The notes under the pieces are model-generated. The model worked only from the letters and a program-made list of their open reading frames with translations, was not told the origin of the DNA and did no database searches. The position numbers and the translations under genes are program-made. A stretch of 64,000 bases of DNA from SG8-41 sp035574195 (lineage in GTDB: Bacteria > Pseudomonadota > Gammaproteobacteria > Burkholderiales > SG8-41), in contig DATLZE010000109.1 of NCBI GenBank assembly GCA_035574195.1, positions 40,603-104,602 on the forward strand, written 5' to 3'. Below, one piece after another: positions 37,651 to 47,424 of this stretch (the first letter of the stretch is position 1; each line of letters begins with the position of its first letter).

Positions 37651-37879
37651 TGCCTCGTCAGGTGCCCGCGTGTCACGACCGCCTTCCCTATTCCCGCGCG
37701 GCGTGCGGCGGGCCCGACCGCCAGCCCGATCGGACGCGGCCTCGGGCGCGCTCGCTGCCCGTATCCGATCGCATTGCGTCGGACGCATGCGCGCCTCTGC
37801 GGTCGCATCCCCATGAATGGCGCTGCTCTTCGCTGCGGCGCGCGCCGAACCGGCGCTGCGCGTCCGGCCTCGACATCCC

Positions 37880-38791
37880 TTAGAACCTCCTCAGCACGAT
37901 AAAATCCGCGATCTGCCGCAGCCGCAGCGCCTGCTCCCCGAAGGCGGCGAGCGCCGCGAGCGCCTGCTCGCGCAGCTCCTGGGCGAACTGCCGGGCGCGG
38001 GACACCCCCATCGCGCTGACGTAGGTGGGCTTGCCGTCCTTGGCGTCCTTGCCCGCGGTCTTGCCGAGCGTCGCAGTGCTCGCCTCGGCGTCGAGCACGT
38101 CGTCCACCACCTGGAAGGCGAGCCCGACGAGCTTGGCGTAGAGGTCGAGCTGCGCGAGCCCGCGCTCGTCGAGCCCGTTGCCGCACCGCGCCCCGAGCAG
38201 CACCGAGGCGCGGATCAATGCCCCCGTCTTGTGGATGTGCATGAACTCGAGCTCGGGCACGGTCAGGTGCTTGCCCACCGACTCGAGGTCGATCGCTTGG
38301 CCACCCGCCATGCCGCGCGAGCCGGCGGCCGCGGCGAGCAGCTTCACCATCTCGAGCTGGGTCTGCAGCTCGTCGGCGAGCCGGTATTCGCCGAGCAGCT
38401 GGAACGCGAGACTCTGCAGCGCGTCGCCCGCGAGCAGCGCGGTCGCCTCGTCGTATTCCACGTGGCAGGTCGGCCGACCGCGCCGCAGGACGTCGTCGTC
38501 CATGCACGGCAGATCGTCGTGCACCAGCGAATAGGCGTGGATCAGCTCGACGGCCGCAGCCGCGATCTCCACCCGCTGCGGCTGCGCGCGCGCGAGCTCC
38601 CCGGCGGCGAAGGCGAGCAGCGGGCGCACGCGCTTGCCCCCGCCGAGCACCGCGTAGCGCATCGCCTGGTGCAGCCGCTGCGGCGCGATTTCCGGAGCCG
38701 GCAGCACGCGCGCGAGCACCGCCTCCACCCGCTGCAGGTGCTGGTGCGACCAGGTGGAAAAATCAGCTGCCGTCGTTATCGTCGCCGTCAC
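37880..38791 (-). CDS. ispA: farnesyl diphosphate (polyprenyl) synthase
   Basis: 303 aa from a GTG at 38791 that overlaps the end of xseB by 29 bases, the usual overlap of xseB-ispA. The mature family start FSTWSHQHLQRVEAVL lies about 11 residues in. First Asp-rich motif LVHDDLPCMDDDVLRRGRPT and second FQVVDDVLDAEA are present, with the GGGKRVRPLL and MAGGQAIDLES blocks. Forms FPP from IPP and DMAPP. Start codon choice is uncertain. dxs follows about 230 bases downstream. Confidence 0.92.
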   Translation of the reverse strand: MTATITTAADFSTWSHQHLQRVEAVLARVLPAPEIAPQRLHQAMRYAVLGGGKRVRPLLAFAAGELARAQPQRVEIAAAAVELIHAYSLVHDDLPCMDDDVLRRGRPTCHVEYDEATALLAGDALQSLAFQLLGEYRLADELQTQLEMVKLLAAAAGSRGMAGGQAIDLESVGKHLTVPELEFMHIHKTGALIRASVLLGARCGNGLDERGLAQLDLYAKLVGLAFQVVDDVLDAEASTATLGKTAGKDAKDGKPTYVSAMGVSRARQFAQELREQALAALAAFGEQALRLRQIADFIVLRRF

Positions 38792-39014
38792 TCTTGAAGT
38801 CCCGCAGGATGCCGTCCTCCAGCAACTTGACCTGCTGCTGCGCATCCTGCAGGGCCGCCTGGCAGTACTTGAGCAGCTCGGCGCCGCGCTTGTAGGCGGC
38901 GAGCGCGCGCTCGAGCGGCATCTGGCCGGCTTCCATGCTGGACACGATTTTTTCCAGTTCCGCCAGCGCCGCTTCCAGGCTCTGGGGTGGCTGGGATTTC
39001 GACACCCTGGGCAC
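38763..39014 (-). CDS. xseB: exodeoxyribonuclease VII small subunit
   Basis: 83 aa, helical. SLEAALAELEKIVSSMEAGQ, then PLERALAAYKRGAELLKYCQ, then AALQDAQQQVKLLEDG, is the XseB signature. The C-terminus is acidic (SDGDDNDGS). Partner xseA is not in this window. First of xseB-ispA-dxs, a widespread gene order. Confidence 0.95.
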   Translation of the reverse strand: MPRVSKSQPPQSLEAALAELEKIVSSMEAGQMPLERALAAYKRGAELLKYCQAALQDAQQQVKLLEDGILRDFKSDGDDNDGS

Positions 39015-39133
39015 GGGGATAGCCGCCCTCCGGATGAAACTGAAAGGGTAGCCTAGTCAGAAGCTTGCGGTCAACGCGCGCGCGCCGAGCCCCCGCGCGC
39101 CACGGCCTCCAGCACAACGGCCTCCGGCATCGC

Positions 39134-39727
39134 TCAACCGGCGTGCTTGCCGGGAGTCCAGCCGTGCTTCGCGATGTGCTTTTGCGCGACCTCGAGCGGC
39201 TCCTCCTCGAGGGGAGTGGCCATCGTGTCGTTGAACCGGTTCATGAAGCCGAAGTAGGCGACGAGCGCCGCGATCTCCACGATCTGCCCTTCGGTCCAGT
39301 GCCGCTTCATGCGCTCGAAGAGTTCGTCCGTCACCCCGTTCGGCTGCGCCGCCGCCGCGATCGCGAATTCGATTGCCGCGCGCTCCGCCTCGGTGAAGAG
39401 CGGGCTGGTGCGATACTCCCACACTTTATCGAGCTTCTCGTCCTGGATGCCTGCCTGGAGCGACGCCCCGGCGTTGTGCGCCATTCAGTAATGGCAGCCG
39501 TGGGTTCGCGACGCGACATAGGCGAGCAGCCGCTTGAAGCCGACACCGACCTCCCCCTGGGGGTCGAACACCGCAGCGCTGAGCGCTCTCAGTGCCCGCA
39601 CGATCCTGGGTCTGCGCTGCAAGATCAGCAGGCTGTTGGGAATGTAGTGGCCGGACGCCTCGATCTGTTCGAAGACGTCGGCGAGCTCGGGAACCGAGCC
39701 AAGGGGCAGCGGAGCGAGTCGAGTCAT
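39134..39727 (-). CDS. CMD/AhpD-type alkylhydroperoxidase with in-frame TGA, probable selenoprotein
   Basis: 197 aa if TGA at 39487-39485 is read as selenocysteine (residue 81). The N-terminal part runs MTRLAPLPLGSVPELADVFE to LLAYVASRTHGCHY. The C-terminal part runs MAHNAGASLQAGIQDEKL to HGWTPGKHAG. The two halves are continuous in one frame with no other stop. Together they form a full carboxymuconolactone decarboxylase/AhpD-like protein whose redox motif is C78-H-Y-U81-M-A-H84, where family members have C-x-x-C-x-x-H. A hairpin follows the TGA (see the SECIS entry). selA/selB occur in the same window. Start 39727 lacks a clear Shine-Dalgarno; ATG 39763 is an alternative. The other reading is a Cys-to-stop mutation, but the frame, flanking sequence and motif are otherwise undamaged. 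Stand-alone gene; arsS is divergent. Confidence 0.85.
39460..39487 (-). promoter_or_regulatory. candidate bacterial SECIS element in the CMD gene
   Basis: Immediately 3' of the TGA (39487-39485) the RNA can pair GCG (39481-39479) with CGC (39462-39460), then, after a CACA bulge, ACGC (39474-39471) with GCGU (39466-39463). This closes a CGGG loop whose bases are 18-21 counted from the U of UGA. Position and loop size fit bacterial SECIS hairpins, but the stem is short and drawn by eye. Confidence 0.5.
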
Positions 39728-40146
39728 GGCGGGGGCTCTGGGCGGTGCGATTTTTCGAACCATATAGTCCGCTACCAGATCCGTCAAACTTTTCCCGCAA
39801 GGTCCTCTCCGGGGCAGCGATCGCGAGCCGGCAGCCGCGCCTGTCGGCAAGACGCATTCGGCGAGCAGCGTGGCAGGGGACCGGTTATTTTCCCTGGGAA
39901 GAGGCCCGGGCAACGCAAAAAAAATGACACGGGGCGCGCCAGCGGCCGGTCAAAGACGGGCGAGCGCAGCTCGTCGATCGGAAAATCACTGCAGTCAATG
40001 AGTTACCGCTGGCAAGCACTACCGCTCGAATCCACGTCCCCCTCGGGCGCCCGCATCCACGGCCCACCCGTGCCCGTATTAGCGTGCGACGAGACCCCCG
40101 TGCAGGCTTTCCGCTATCATCGCCTTGATCACCCGGAGCACCGTTC

Positions 40147-41112
<966 letters not shown>

Positions 41113-41134
41113 TTTCGCTTACCGGAGCGACGAC

Positions 41135-42112
41135 ATGAGCACTTCTTCCTATCTCGACACCACCCGCGATCTCTACCGCGAAGCCGCGCTCAACCCGCAG
41201 GAGGGCCTGTGTTGCACCACGAGCCCGGTCTGGCAGCTTCCCGAGCTGGCGATTCCCAAACGGATGCTCGCCATGAATTACGGCTGCGGCAGCACGGTGC
41301 ACCCGCGCGATCTGGCGGGCGCCCCGAACGTGCTCTACGTGGGCGTCGGCGGCGGCATGGAGCTGCTGCAGTTCGCGTACTTCACGCGGCGCGAGGGCGG
41401 CGTGATCGGCGTGGACGCGGTGGACGAGATGCTCGCCGCCTGCCGCAGGAACCTCGAAGAGGCGCAGCGCCTCAACCCCTGGTTCCGCGCCTCGTTCGTG
41501 GACCTGCGCAAGGGCGACGCGCTCGAGCTCCCGCTCGCCGACGAGAGCGTTGAGGTCGCCGCTCAGAACTGTCTCTTCAACATCTTCCGCGACCGCGACC
41601 TCGAGCGCGCGCTCGCCGAAATGTACCGGGTGCTCAGGCCGCGCGGCAGGCTCATTCTCTCCGATCCGGTGTGCGACGCACCGATGCCCGAACACCTGAA
41701 AAATGACGAACGGCTGCGGGCACTGTGCCTGACCGGCGCGATCCCGCTCGAGGACTACATCGGGCGCCTCACCGCGACCGGCTTCGGCACGATCGAGGTG
41801 CGCGCGCGCCGGCCGTACCGCGTGCTCTCGCCGCGCCACTACGCGATCGAGCGGCTGATCGTCGTCGAGGCCGTGGAAATCTGCGCCGTCAAGGACCCGA
41901 TGCCGGCCGACGGCCCCTGCGTCTTCACCGGCAGGACCGCGATCTACCACGGGGAAGCCGATTTTTTCGACGACCACAAGGGGCATTTCCTCACGCGCAA
42001 TCAGCCGCTCGCCGTGTGCGACAAGACCGCGCGCGCGCTGGAGGCGCTCGGGCGCGACGATCTCTACGTGTCCGGACCGACCTGGTTCTACGACGGCGGA
42101 GGGTGTTGCTGA
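41135..42112 (+). CDS. arsM: SAM-dependent methyltransferase, ArsM-like (arsenite methylation)
   Basis: 325 aa. Class I methyltransferase: Rossmann motif VLYVGVGGGMELLQFAYF (about residues 68-85), GVDAVDEMLAACRRNL, QNCLFNIFRDRDLERALAEM and LRPRGRLILSDPV. Near the N-terminus GLCCTTSPVW carries a Cys pair, and the protein ends in a Cys-Cys (DGGGCC), as in the ArsM proteins found beside ArsS. GGAG lies upstream of the ATG. 22 bases after arsS. Arsenic as the substrate follows from family and neighbours; other toxic metalloids remain possible. Confidence 0.82.
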   Translation: MSTSSYLDTTRDLYREAALNPQEGLCCTTSPVWQLPELAIPKRMLAMNYGCGSTVHPRDLAGAPNVLYVGVGGGMELLQFAYFTRREGGVIGVDAVDEMLAACRRNLEEAQRLNPWFRASFVDLRKGDALELPLADESVEVAAQNCLFNIFRDRDLERALAEMYRVLRPRGRLILSDPVCDAPMPEHLKNDERLRALCLTGAIPLEDYIGRLTATGFGTIEVRARRPYRVLSPRHYAIERLIVVEAVEICAVKDPMPADGPCVFTGRTAIYHGEADFFDDHKGHFLTRNQPLAVCDKTARALEALGRDDLYVSGPTWFYDGGGCC

Positions 42113-42205
42113 CCCGCACGTGGTCCGGCCGTTGCGCTCCGCTTTCGAAGGCCGCCGGTCCACGCCAGACCTGCCGCCCGGCGACACCCTGGAAGAAAAA
42201 GCGTC

Positions 42206-44350
42206 ATGACACGGGGCAGGATCGCCCTCGCGGGCCTGATCGCGGCGCTCGCCGTGGCGTTTTTCGCGCTCGGCGGACATCGCTATCTCACCTTCGACGC
42301 CATCAAGTCGCAGCAGGCGGCGATCGAGGCCTATTACCAGGCCCACCCGTGGCGCACCGCGCTCGGCTACTTCGTGCTCTACGTGGCGGTGACCGGCCTG
42401 TCGCTGCCGGGGGCCGCGGTGATGACGCTCGCCGGCGGTGCCGTATTCGGGCTGCTGTGGGGCACGGTGATCGTCTCGTTTGCGTCCACGATCGGCGCAA
42501 CCCTCGCTTTCCTCGCCGCGCGCTACCTCCTGCGCGACTGGGTGCAGGCGCGTTTCGGCGAGCGGCTCGAACCTGTCAACGAAGGCGTCGCGCGAGAGGG
42601 CGCCTTTTATCTGTTCGCGCTGCGGCTGGTGCCTCTGTTCCCGTTCTTCGTCATCAATCTGGTGATGGCGCTCACCCCGATCCGGACCTGGACTTTCTAC
42701 TGGGTGAGCCAGGCAGGCATGCTGGCGGGCACCCTCGTCTACGTGAACGCCGGCACCCGGCTCGCCGCGGTCGGCTCGCCCGGGGAAATCCTCTCGCCCG
42801 GCCTGATCGGAGCATTCCTGCTGCTCGGATTCTTCCCCCTGATCGCGAAGAAAATCCTGGACGCAGTGAAGGCGCGCCGCGTCTACGCCCGCTGGAGGCG
42901 CCCCGCGCGCTTTGAGCGCAACCTCGTCGTGATCGGCGCGGGCTCGGCGGGGCTCGTTTGCGCCTACATCGCCGCGGCGGTGAAGGCGAAGGTCACGCTG
43001 ATCGAGAAGCACCGCATGGGCGGAGACTGTCTCAATACCGGCTGCGTGCCCTCCAAGGCGCTCATCAAGACAGCGCGGCTGCTCGCCCGGATGCGGCGCG
43101 CTCCCGAGTTCGGAATCCGCTCGGCTGCCGCCGAGTTCGACTTTGCCGAAATCATGGAACGGGTGCAGCGGGTGATCCGCGCCGTGGCCCCGCACGACTC
43201 GATCGAGCGCTACACAGGGCTCGGCGTGGAATGCATCCTGGGGGAGGCGCGCATCACCTCGCCCTGGAGCGTTGAGGTGCGAACGGCGGACGGCACGCGC
43301 ACACTCACCACCCGTGCGATCGTGATTGCCTCCGGCGCGACCCCCTTCGTGCCGCCGATTCCGGGTATCGAGCGCGTGGACTATGTCACCTCCGACACGG
43401 TGTGGGGGCTACGGGAGCTGCCGCGGCGACTGGTGGTGCTGGGGGGCGGCCCGATCGGCTGCGAGCTCGCCCAATGTTTCGCCCGCTTCGGGGCGCAGGT
43501 GACTCTGGTCGAGATGCTCCCGCGGCTGCTGGTCCGCGAAGACCCCGAGATCTCCGAGATGATCGCGCGGCGCTTCCGCGAGGAAGGGATCAACGTCCTG
43601 ACCGGCCACCGGGCCCGGGAATTCCGCGTGGAGAACGGCGAGAAGATCCTGGTGGCCGAGCACGAGGGGCGCGAGACGCGCGTCGCCTTCGACAAGTTGC
43701 TGTGCGCGGTCGGGCGGCTGCCCGACACCCGTGGCTGCGGGCTGGAGGAACTCGGCATCGCGACGACGGCGAAGACCGTCGAGACCAACGAATACCTGCA
43801 GACGATCTATCCCAACATCTACGCCTGCGGCGACGTCGCGGGGCCCTACCAGTTCACCCATACCGCCTCGCACCAGGCGTGGTACGCGGCGGTGAACGCC
43901 CTGTTCGGGAAGCTGCACAAGTTCCGGGTGGACTATTCGGTGATCCCCTGGGCGACCTTCACCGACCCCGAGGTCGCGCGCGTGGGTCTCAACGAAACGG
44001 AGGCGAAAGAGAAAAACATACCCTACGAGCTCACCACCTACGGGCTGGAGGAGCTCGACCGCGCGATTGCCGACGGGGAGGCGCACGGCGTGGTGAAGGT
44101 GCTGACCGCGCCCGGGCGCGACCGGATCCTGGGCGCGACCATCGTCGGGGAACACGCGGGCGACCTGATCGTCGAATACATTGCGGCGATGCGCCACGGC
44201 ATCGGGCTGAACCGGATCCTCGGCACCATCCACATCTACCCGACTTTCGCCGAGGCCAACAAATACGCCGCAGGCGCATGGAAGAAGGCCCACGCGCCCG
44301 AACGATTGCTCAAGTGGGCCGAACGCTACCACTCGTGGATGCGAGGCTGA
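42206..44350 (+). CDS. VTT/SNARE-associated membrane domain fused to flavin disulfide reductase
   Basis: 714 aa. Residues 1-220 form an inner-membrane VTT (DedA/TVP38-like) domain: a leading helix, then PGAAVMTLAGGAVFGLLWGT and LFALRLVPLFPFFVINLVMA motifs. From about residue 235, a complete pyridine-nucleotide disulfide oxidoreductase follows: NLVVIGAGSAGLVCAYIAA (FAD), the redox disulfide MGGDCLNTGCVPSKALIKTA, the NAD region LVVLGGGPIGCELAQCFARFG, ACGDVAGPYQFTH, and the C-terminal HIYPTFAEANKYAA with the His-Glu pair. The same two-domain fusion is often seen near arsenosugar or mercuric-reductase-type clusters. Probably membrane-tethered and NAD(P)H-dependent. Substrate unknown. 93 bases after arsM. 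Confidence 0.88.
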   Translation: MTRGRIALAGLIAALAVAFFALGGHRYLTFDAIKSQQAAIEAYYQAHPWRTALGYFVLYVAVTGLSLPGAAVMTLAGGAVFGLLWGTVIVSFASTIGATLAFLAARYLLRDWVQARFGERLEPVNEGVAREGAFYLFALRLVPLFPFFVINLVMALTPIRTWTFYWVSQAGMLAGTLVYVNAGTRLAAVGSPGEILSPGLIGAFLLLGFFPLIAKKILDAVKARRVYARWRRPARFERNLVVIGAGSAGLVCAYIAAAVKAKVTLIEKHRMGGDCLNTGCVPSKALIKTARLLARMRRAPEFGIRSAAAEFDFAEIMERVQRVIRAVAPHDSIERYTGLGVECILGEARITSPWSVEVRTADGTRTLTTRAIVIASGATPFVPPIPGIERVDYVTSDTVWGLRELPRRLVVLGGGPIGCELAQCFARFGAQVTLVEMLPRLLVREDPEISEMIARRFREEGINVLTGHRAREFRVENGEKILVAEHEGRETRVAFDKLLCAVGRLPDTRGCGLEELGIATTAKTVETNEYLQTIYPNIYACGDVAGPYQFTHTASHQAWYAAVNALFGKLHKFRVDYSVIPWATFTDPEVARVGLNETEAKEKNIPYELTTYGLEELDRAIADGEAHGVVKVLTAPGRDRILGATIVGEHAGDLIVEYIAAMRHGIGLNRILGTIHIYPTFAEANKYAAGAWKKAHAPERLLKWAERYHSWMRG

Positions 44351-44358
44351 CGCGAGGG

Positions 44359-45207
44359 ATGCGGCACGCGGGACTCGGAACGAAGGTTTTCGTTGCGCTG
44401 CTCGCGCTGCCCGCGCATTTGCTGGCGAGCGGCGCGACCGCGCAGGCCCGGTTCGACCACGCGCATGGGGCTTGGGATGCGCTGCTCCGGAAACACGTCG
44501 TGCTGATCCACGGCGGCAGGGCTTCCCGGGTCGACTACGCCGGCTTCCAGCGCGACCGCGCAACGCTCAAGGGCTACCTCGCCTCGCTCGCAGAGGTGGG
44601 CGAGCCGGAATTCAGGAGCTGGAGCCGCGCCGAGCAGCTCGCTTTCCTGATCAACGCCTACAACGCCGCCGCCGTGGAGAAGATTCTCACCCGCTATCCG
44701 GACATCCGCTCGATATGGGATTTCGGCCGTCTGTTCGGCCACCCGTTCAAGGACCGGTTCGTGAGCCTGCTCGGCCGAAGAATGAGTCTCGACGACATCG
44801 AGCACGACACGATACGCGCCGAGGGCGCGTACGACGACCCGCGCATCCACTTCGCGGTCAACTGCGCCGCGGTGACCTGCCCGATGCTGCGCGAGGAAGC
44901 CTACGTCGCGCGCCGGCTCGAGCAGCAGCTCGAGGAGCAGACCGTGCGCTTTCTCTCGGACCGCGCGCGCAACCGCTACGATCCCGAGACCGGCGCGCTC
45001 GAGGTCGCGAAAATCTTCGATTCCTACCCGTGGTACGGCGGGGACTTCCGGCGCGGGTGGAAGGGCTATACCTCGCTCGAGCAGTTCTTCGCCCGCTACG
45101 CGGACCTGCTTGCCGATGCGCCGGAGCACCGCAGGCTGATCGCCGAGCGCAAGGCGAGAATCCGCTTCCTCGAATACGACTGGGGGCTGAACGACGTCAG
45201 GCGCTGA
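44359..45207 (+). CDS. DUF547 protein, exported
   Basis: 282 aa. A signal peptide spans about residues 1-29 (MRHAGLGTKVFVALLALPAH, ending SGATAQA). The DUF547 core follows, including AFLINAYNAAAVEKILTRYP, HDTIRAEGAYDDPRIHFAVN, CAAVTCPMLREEAY, and PYDPETGAL-like segments. Function is not established for the family, though it recurs beside arsenosugar-type glycosyltransferases. Starts eight bases after the reductase fusion, with GAGGG just before the ATG, and is presumably in the same operon. Confidence 0.85.
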   Translation: MRHAGLGTKVFVALLALPAHLLASGATAQARFDHAHGAWDALLRKHVVLIHGGRASRVDYAGFQRDRATLKGYLASLAEVGEPEFRSWSRAEQLAFLINAYNAAAVEKILTRYPDIRSIWDFGRLFGHPFKDRFVSLLGRRMSLDDIEHDTIRAEGAYDDPRIHFAVNCAAVTCPMLREEAYVARRLEQQLEEQTVRFLSDRARNRYDPETGALEVAKIFDSYPWYGGDFRRGWKGYTSLEQFFARYADLLADAPEHRRLIAERKARIRFLEYDWGLNDVRR

Positions 45208-45286
45208 GCCTGTTGCTGTCCGACGCTCGGTGCCCGCAGGGCTCGAGGCCGCGGAGCCGCCGACACCGAACACGGGGCCTGAACGC

Positions 45287-45982
45287 ATGACACGACCAGG
45301 AATGCTCTCGATCATCGTTCCCTGCCTCAACGAAGCCGAGGGCGTCGGCGCGACGCTCGCTGCGTTGGCTCCGCTGCGCGCGCGCGGCGCGGAGCTGATC
45401 GTGGTGGACGGCGGAAGCCGCGACGGCACTGCGGAGCGCGCGGCGCCGCTCGCCGATCTCGTGCTCACCGCGCCACGCGGACGCGCCTCCCAGATGAACG
45501 CCGGGGCCGCGCGCGCCCGCGGCGAGATCCTGCTGTTCTTGCACGCCGACACGCGGCTGCCCGAGGGAGCCGATGCGCTCGTCGTGGAGGGGCTCGAGCG
45601 CGCGCGCCGCGGCTGGGGGCGCTTCGACGTCACGATCGCGGGAGCGCACCCCCTGCTGCGGGTCGTGGAGCGGCTCATGAACCTGCGCTCGCGGCTGACC
45701 GGCATCGCCACCGGCGATCAGGCGATCTTCGTCACCAAATCGCTCTTCGACGCCGTGGGTGGTTACCCGGACATTCCGCTCATGGAGGACATCGAGCTCT
45801 CGGCGCGCCTGAAGCGCTACGGGCCGCCGCTGTGCCTCGGGCAGCGCGTTGTGACCTCGGGGCGGCGCTGGGAGCGACACGGTGTCGCGCGCACGATCCT
45901 GCTCATGTGGCGCCTGCGGCTCGCCTACTGGGCGGGCGCCGATCCGGCCGAGCTCGCGCTGCGCTATTACGAAAACCGCTAG
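45287..45982 (+). CDS. TIGR04283-family glycosyltransferase (arsenosugar-associated)
   Basis: 231 aa from MTRPGMLSIIVP; an in-frame start at 45230 is unlikely. GT2 fold: LSIIVPCLNEAEGVGATLAAL, LIVVDGGSRDGTAERAA, ILLFLHADTRLPEGA with the DxD-type HADT, and GDQAIFVTKSLFDAVGGYPD, MEDIELSARLKR. These are typical of TIGR04283, which occurs with ArsS/ArsM and TIGR04282. The 79-base gap after DUF547 has weak TTGAAC-type words. Acceptor unknown; transfer of a sugar unit in arsenosugar synthesis is the accepted hypothesis for this context. Confidence 0.87.
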   Translation: MTRPGMLSIIVPCLNEAEGVGATLAALAPLRARGAELIVVDGGSRDGTAERAAPLADLVLTAPRGRASQMNAGAARARGEILLFLHADTRLPEGADALVVEGLERARRGWGRFDVTIAGAHPLLRVVERLMNLRSRLTGIATGDQAIFVTKSLFDAVGGYPDIPLMEDIELSARLKRYGPPLCLGQRVVTSGRRWERHGVARTILLMWRLRLAYWAGADPAELALRYYENR

Positions 45983-45988
45983 ATTTCT

Positions 45989-46273
45989 TGCCACAGAGCT
46001 GCGCAGCGCAAGAACTATCATAGGGCACAGAAAGCACGGACAGCGGCAGGAACGATCCCTTCGAGTCTCTCGGTGCTCGCCGTGATCCCCGCGATTGCAT
46101 GCAGCAAGGCGCTTTCTCGCCATGGAGAACACAGCGTTCGCAGAGCCAGGGACCGTGACCGCGGGAGATCGGCAGACCGGCACGAGCGCGAAACGGCGCG
46201 CAAGCCCTTTCCACTTCCGCGCTCACGCTCCCACGCCCTCGCGTCTCCGTGCTCCCGGTGATCCCTGTGGCTG
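45989..46273. repeat. intergenic inverted repeat, CCACAGAG/CTGTGGCTGATTC type
   Basis: Left end TGCCACAGAG (45989-45998), right end CCTGTGGCTG (46264-46273) followed by ATTC. Within it are AGGGCACAGAAAGCACGGAC and GGAGAACACAGCGTTCGC on one side and GTCTCCGTGCTCCCGGTGATC on the other, so it is a long, eroded inverted repeat of about 285 bases. GTGGCTGATTC also ends the 62.8 kb element. No coding signal was found in it. Confidence 0.7.
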
Positions 46274-46280
46274 ATTCTTC

Positions 46281-46955
46281 ATGAAGGCCACCGCCATCAT
46301 GGTTTTCGCCAAGGCGCCGCGGCCCGGGGAGGTCAAGACCCGGCTCATCCCACTGATCGGCGCCGAGGGCGCCGCGGCGCTGCACGCGCGGCTCGTGAAG
46401 CGCGCGCTGGCCACCGCACGCTCGGCCGGTTTCACGGATGTGGAGCTTCACTGCGCGCCCGACACCGGCGATCCTTTCTTCCGGTTCTGCGCCCGCCACT
46501 ACCGAGTCGCCCTGCGCGCGCAGCCGGAAGGCGACCTGGGCAGGCGCATGCTCGGCGCGTTCGAGGCGGCGCTCGCCCGCCGCGCGCGCGCGCTGCTCAT
46601 GGGGTCCGACTGCCCGGCGCTCGGCGCCCGCCACCTGCTGGGAGCGGAGCGCGCGCTGCGCGAGGGCTGTGACGCGGTGCTCTGTCCCGCGGAGGACGGC
46701 GGCTACGTGCTGATCGGCCTCGCGCGCTGCGACGCGCGGCTGTTCGACGGCATCGCCTGGGGTGGGGCCGGCGTGATGACGGAGACCCGCGCGCGGCTCG
46801 CTGCGCTCGGCTGGCGCTGGCGCGAGCTCGAAACGCTGTGGGATGTCGACCGGCCGGAGGACTACCACCGGCTCGCGGCTGGATGGAAGAGGAAGTCAGG
46901 ATCCTTTTCCGTGCGCGGGCGGCCAATCAGCAAAAAGGGTCACGATCTTTCGTAA
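46281..46955 (+). CDS. TIGR04282-family glycosyltransferase (arsenosugar-associated)
   Basis: 224 aa. N-terminal MVFAKAPRPGEVKTRLIPLI and GAEGAAALHARLVKRAL, LLMGSDCPALGARHLLGAER, AEDGGYVLIGLARCD and the end WDVDRPEDYHRL define the family. This fold is related to nucleotidyl- and glycosyltransferases of the MobA-like class. Commonly paired with TIGR04283 proteins. Follows the palindromic spacer by a few bases and may need its own promoter. The last 20 residues are basic and may be an added tail. Confidence 0.86.
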   Translation: MKATAIMVFAKAPRPGEVKTRLIPLIGAEGAAALHARLVKRALATARSAGFTDVELHCAPDTGDPFFRFCARHYRVALRAQPEGDLGRRMLGAFEAALARRARALLMGSDCPALGARHLLGAERALREGCDAVLCPAEDGGYVLIGLARCDARLFDGIAWGGAGVMTETRARLAALGWRWRELETLWDVDRPEDYHRLAAGWKRKSGSFSVRGRPISKKGHDLS

Positions 46956-46958
46956 ATC

Positions 46959-47339
46959 ATGCGTGCCGGCCTCGCGGATATCGTGCTCGTCGTGCATTTC
47001 GCGTTCGTCGCGTTCGTGGTGGGCGGGCTCGCATCGATCTGGCTCGGTGCGGCGGCCGGCTGGCGCTGGGTGCGCAACTTCTGGTTCCGGGCGGCGCATC
47101 TCGGCGCGATCACATTCGTCGCGGCCGAGGCGATCCTGGGCATCTGGTGCCCGCTCACCGTGTGGGAGGCGCGGCTGCGCGGAGCGGCGGCCGAAAAGAG
47201 CTTCCTCGCGCAGTGGATCCACCGGATCCTGTACTACGACTGGCCGGAATGGGTCTTCACGTTCCTGCACGTGGGCTTCGCGCTTGCCGTCGCCGCGACG
47301 TGGTGGCTCGTGCCGCCGCAGTCACCGCGCAAGAAATAG
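46959..47339 (+). CDS. DUF2784 membrane protein
   Basis: 126 aa with four predicted membrane helices. Conserved DIVLVVHFAFVAFVVGGLAS, WFRAAHLGAITFVAAEAILG, IWCPLTVWEARLRG, and WIHRILYYDWPEWVFTFLHV are the DUF2784 pattern. Function unknown. Three bases after the glycosyltransferase stop, so likely cotranscribed. Confidence 0.85.
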   Translation: MRAGLADIVLVVHFAFVAFVVGGLASIWLGAAAGWRWVRNFWFRAAHLGAITFVAAEAILGIWCPLTVWEARLRGAAAEKSFLAQWIHRILYYDWPEWVFTFLHVGFALAVAATWWLVPPQSPRKK

Positions 47340-47340
47340 G

Positions 47341-47424
47341 CGGGCTGCGCTCGACGCTCAAGGACCGGGCTCAGAGCCCGGAAGTTGCGGCCCGGAACTT
47401 CGAACTCGGAGCCTGGAGCCGGCG
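47341..47424. repeat. intergenic repeat field, GGAACTTCGAACTCGG type
   Basis: The spacer between DUF2784 and fccB (convergent genes) holds CTCGACGCTCAAGGACCGGG, CTCAGAGCCCGGAAGTTGC and GGAACTTCGAACTCGGAGCC. It resembles the TTGAAC/TTCGAAC fields at 20.8 and 32.6 kb. CCGGGCTCAGAGCCCGG is a nearly perfect short hairpin (47369-47385) but has no T-run. Confidence 0.5.

Noticed and set aside
39485..39487. TGA in the CMD gene read as a nonsense mutation making two pseudogene pieces
   Set aside because: The TGA hits the redox Cys position exactly, the rest of both halves is intact, and selA/selB are in the window; Sec is the simpler explanation. It stays an open alternative.
42107..42112. arsM ending Cys-Cys followed by TGA as a third Sec codon
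   Set aside because: Relatives end with Cys-Cys at the same place, and the sequence after the TGA has no continuation resembling the family.
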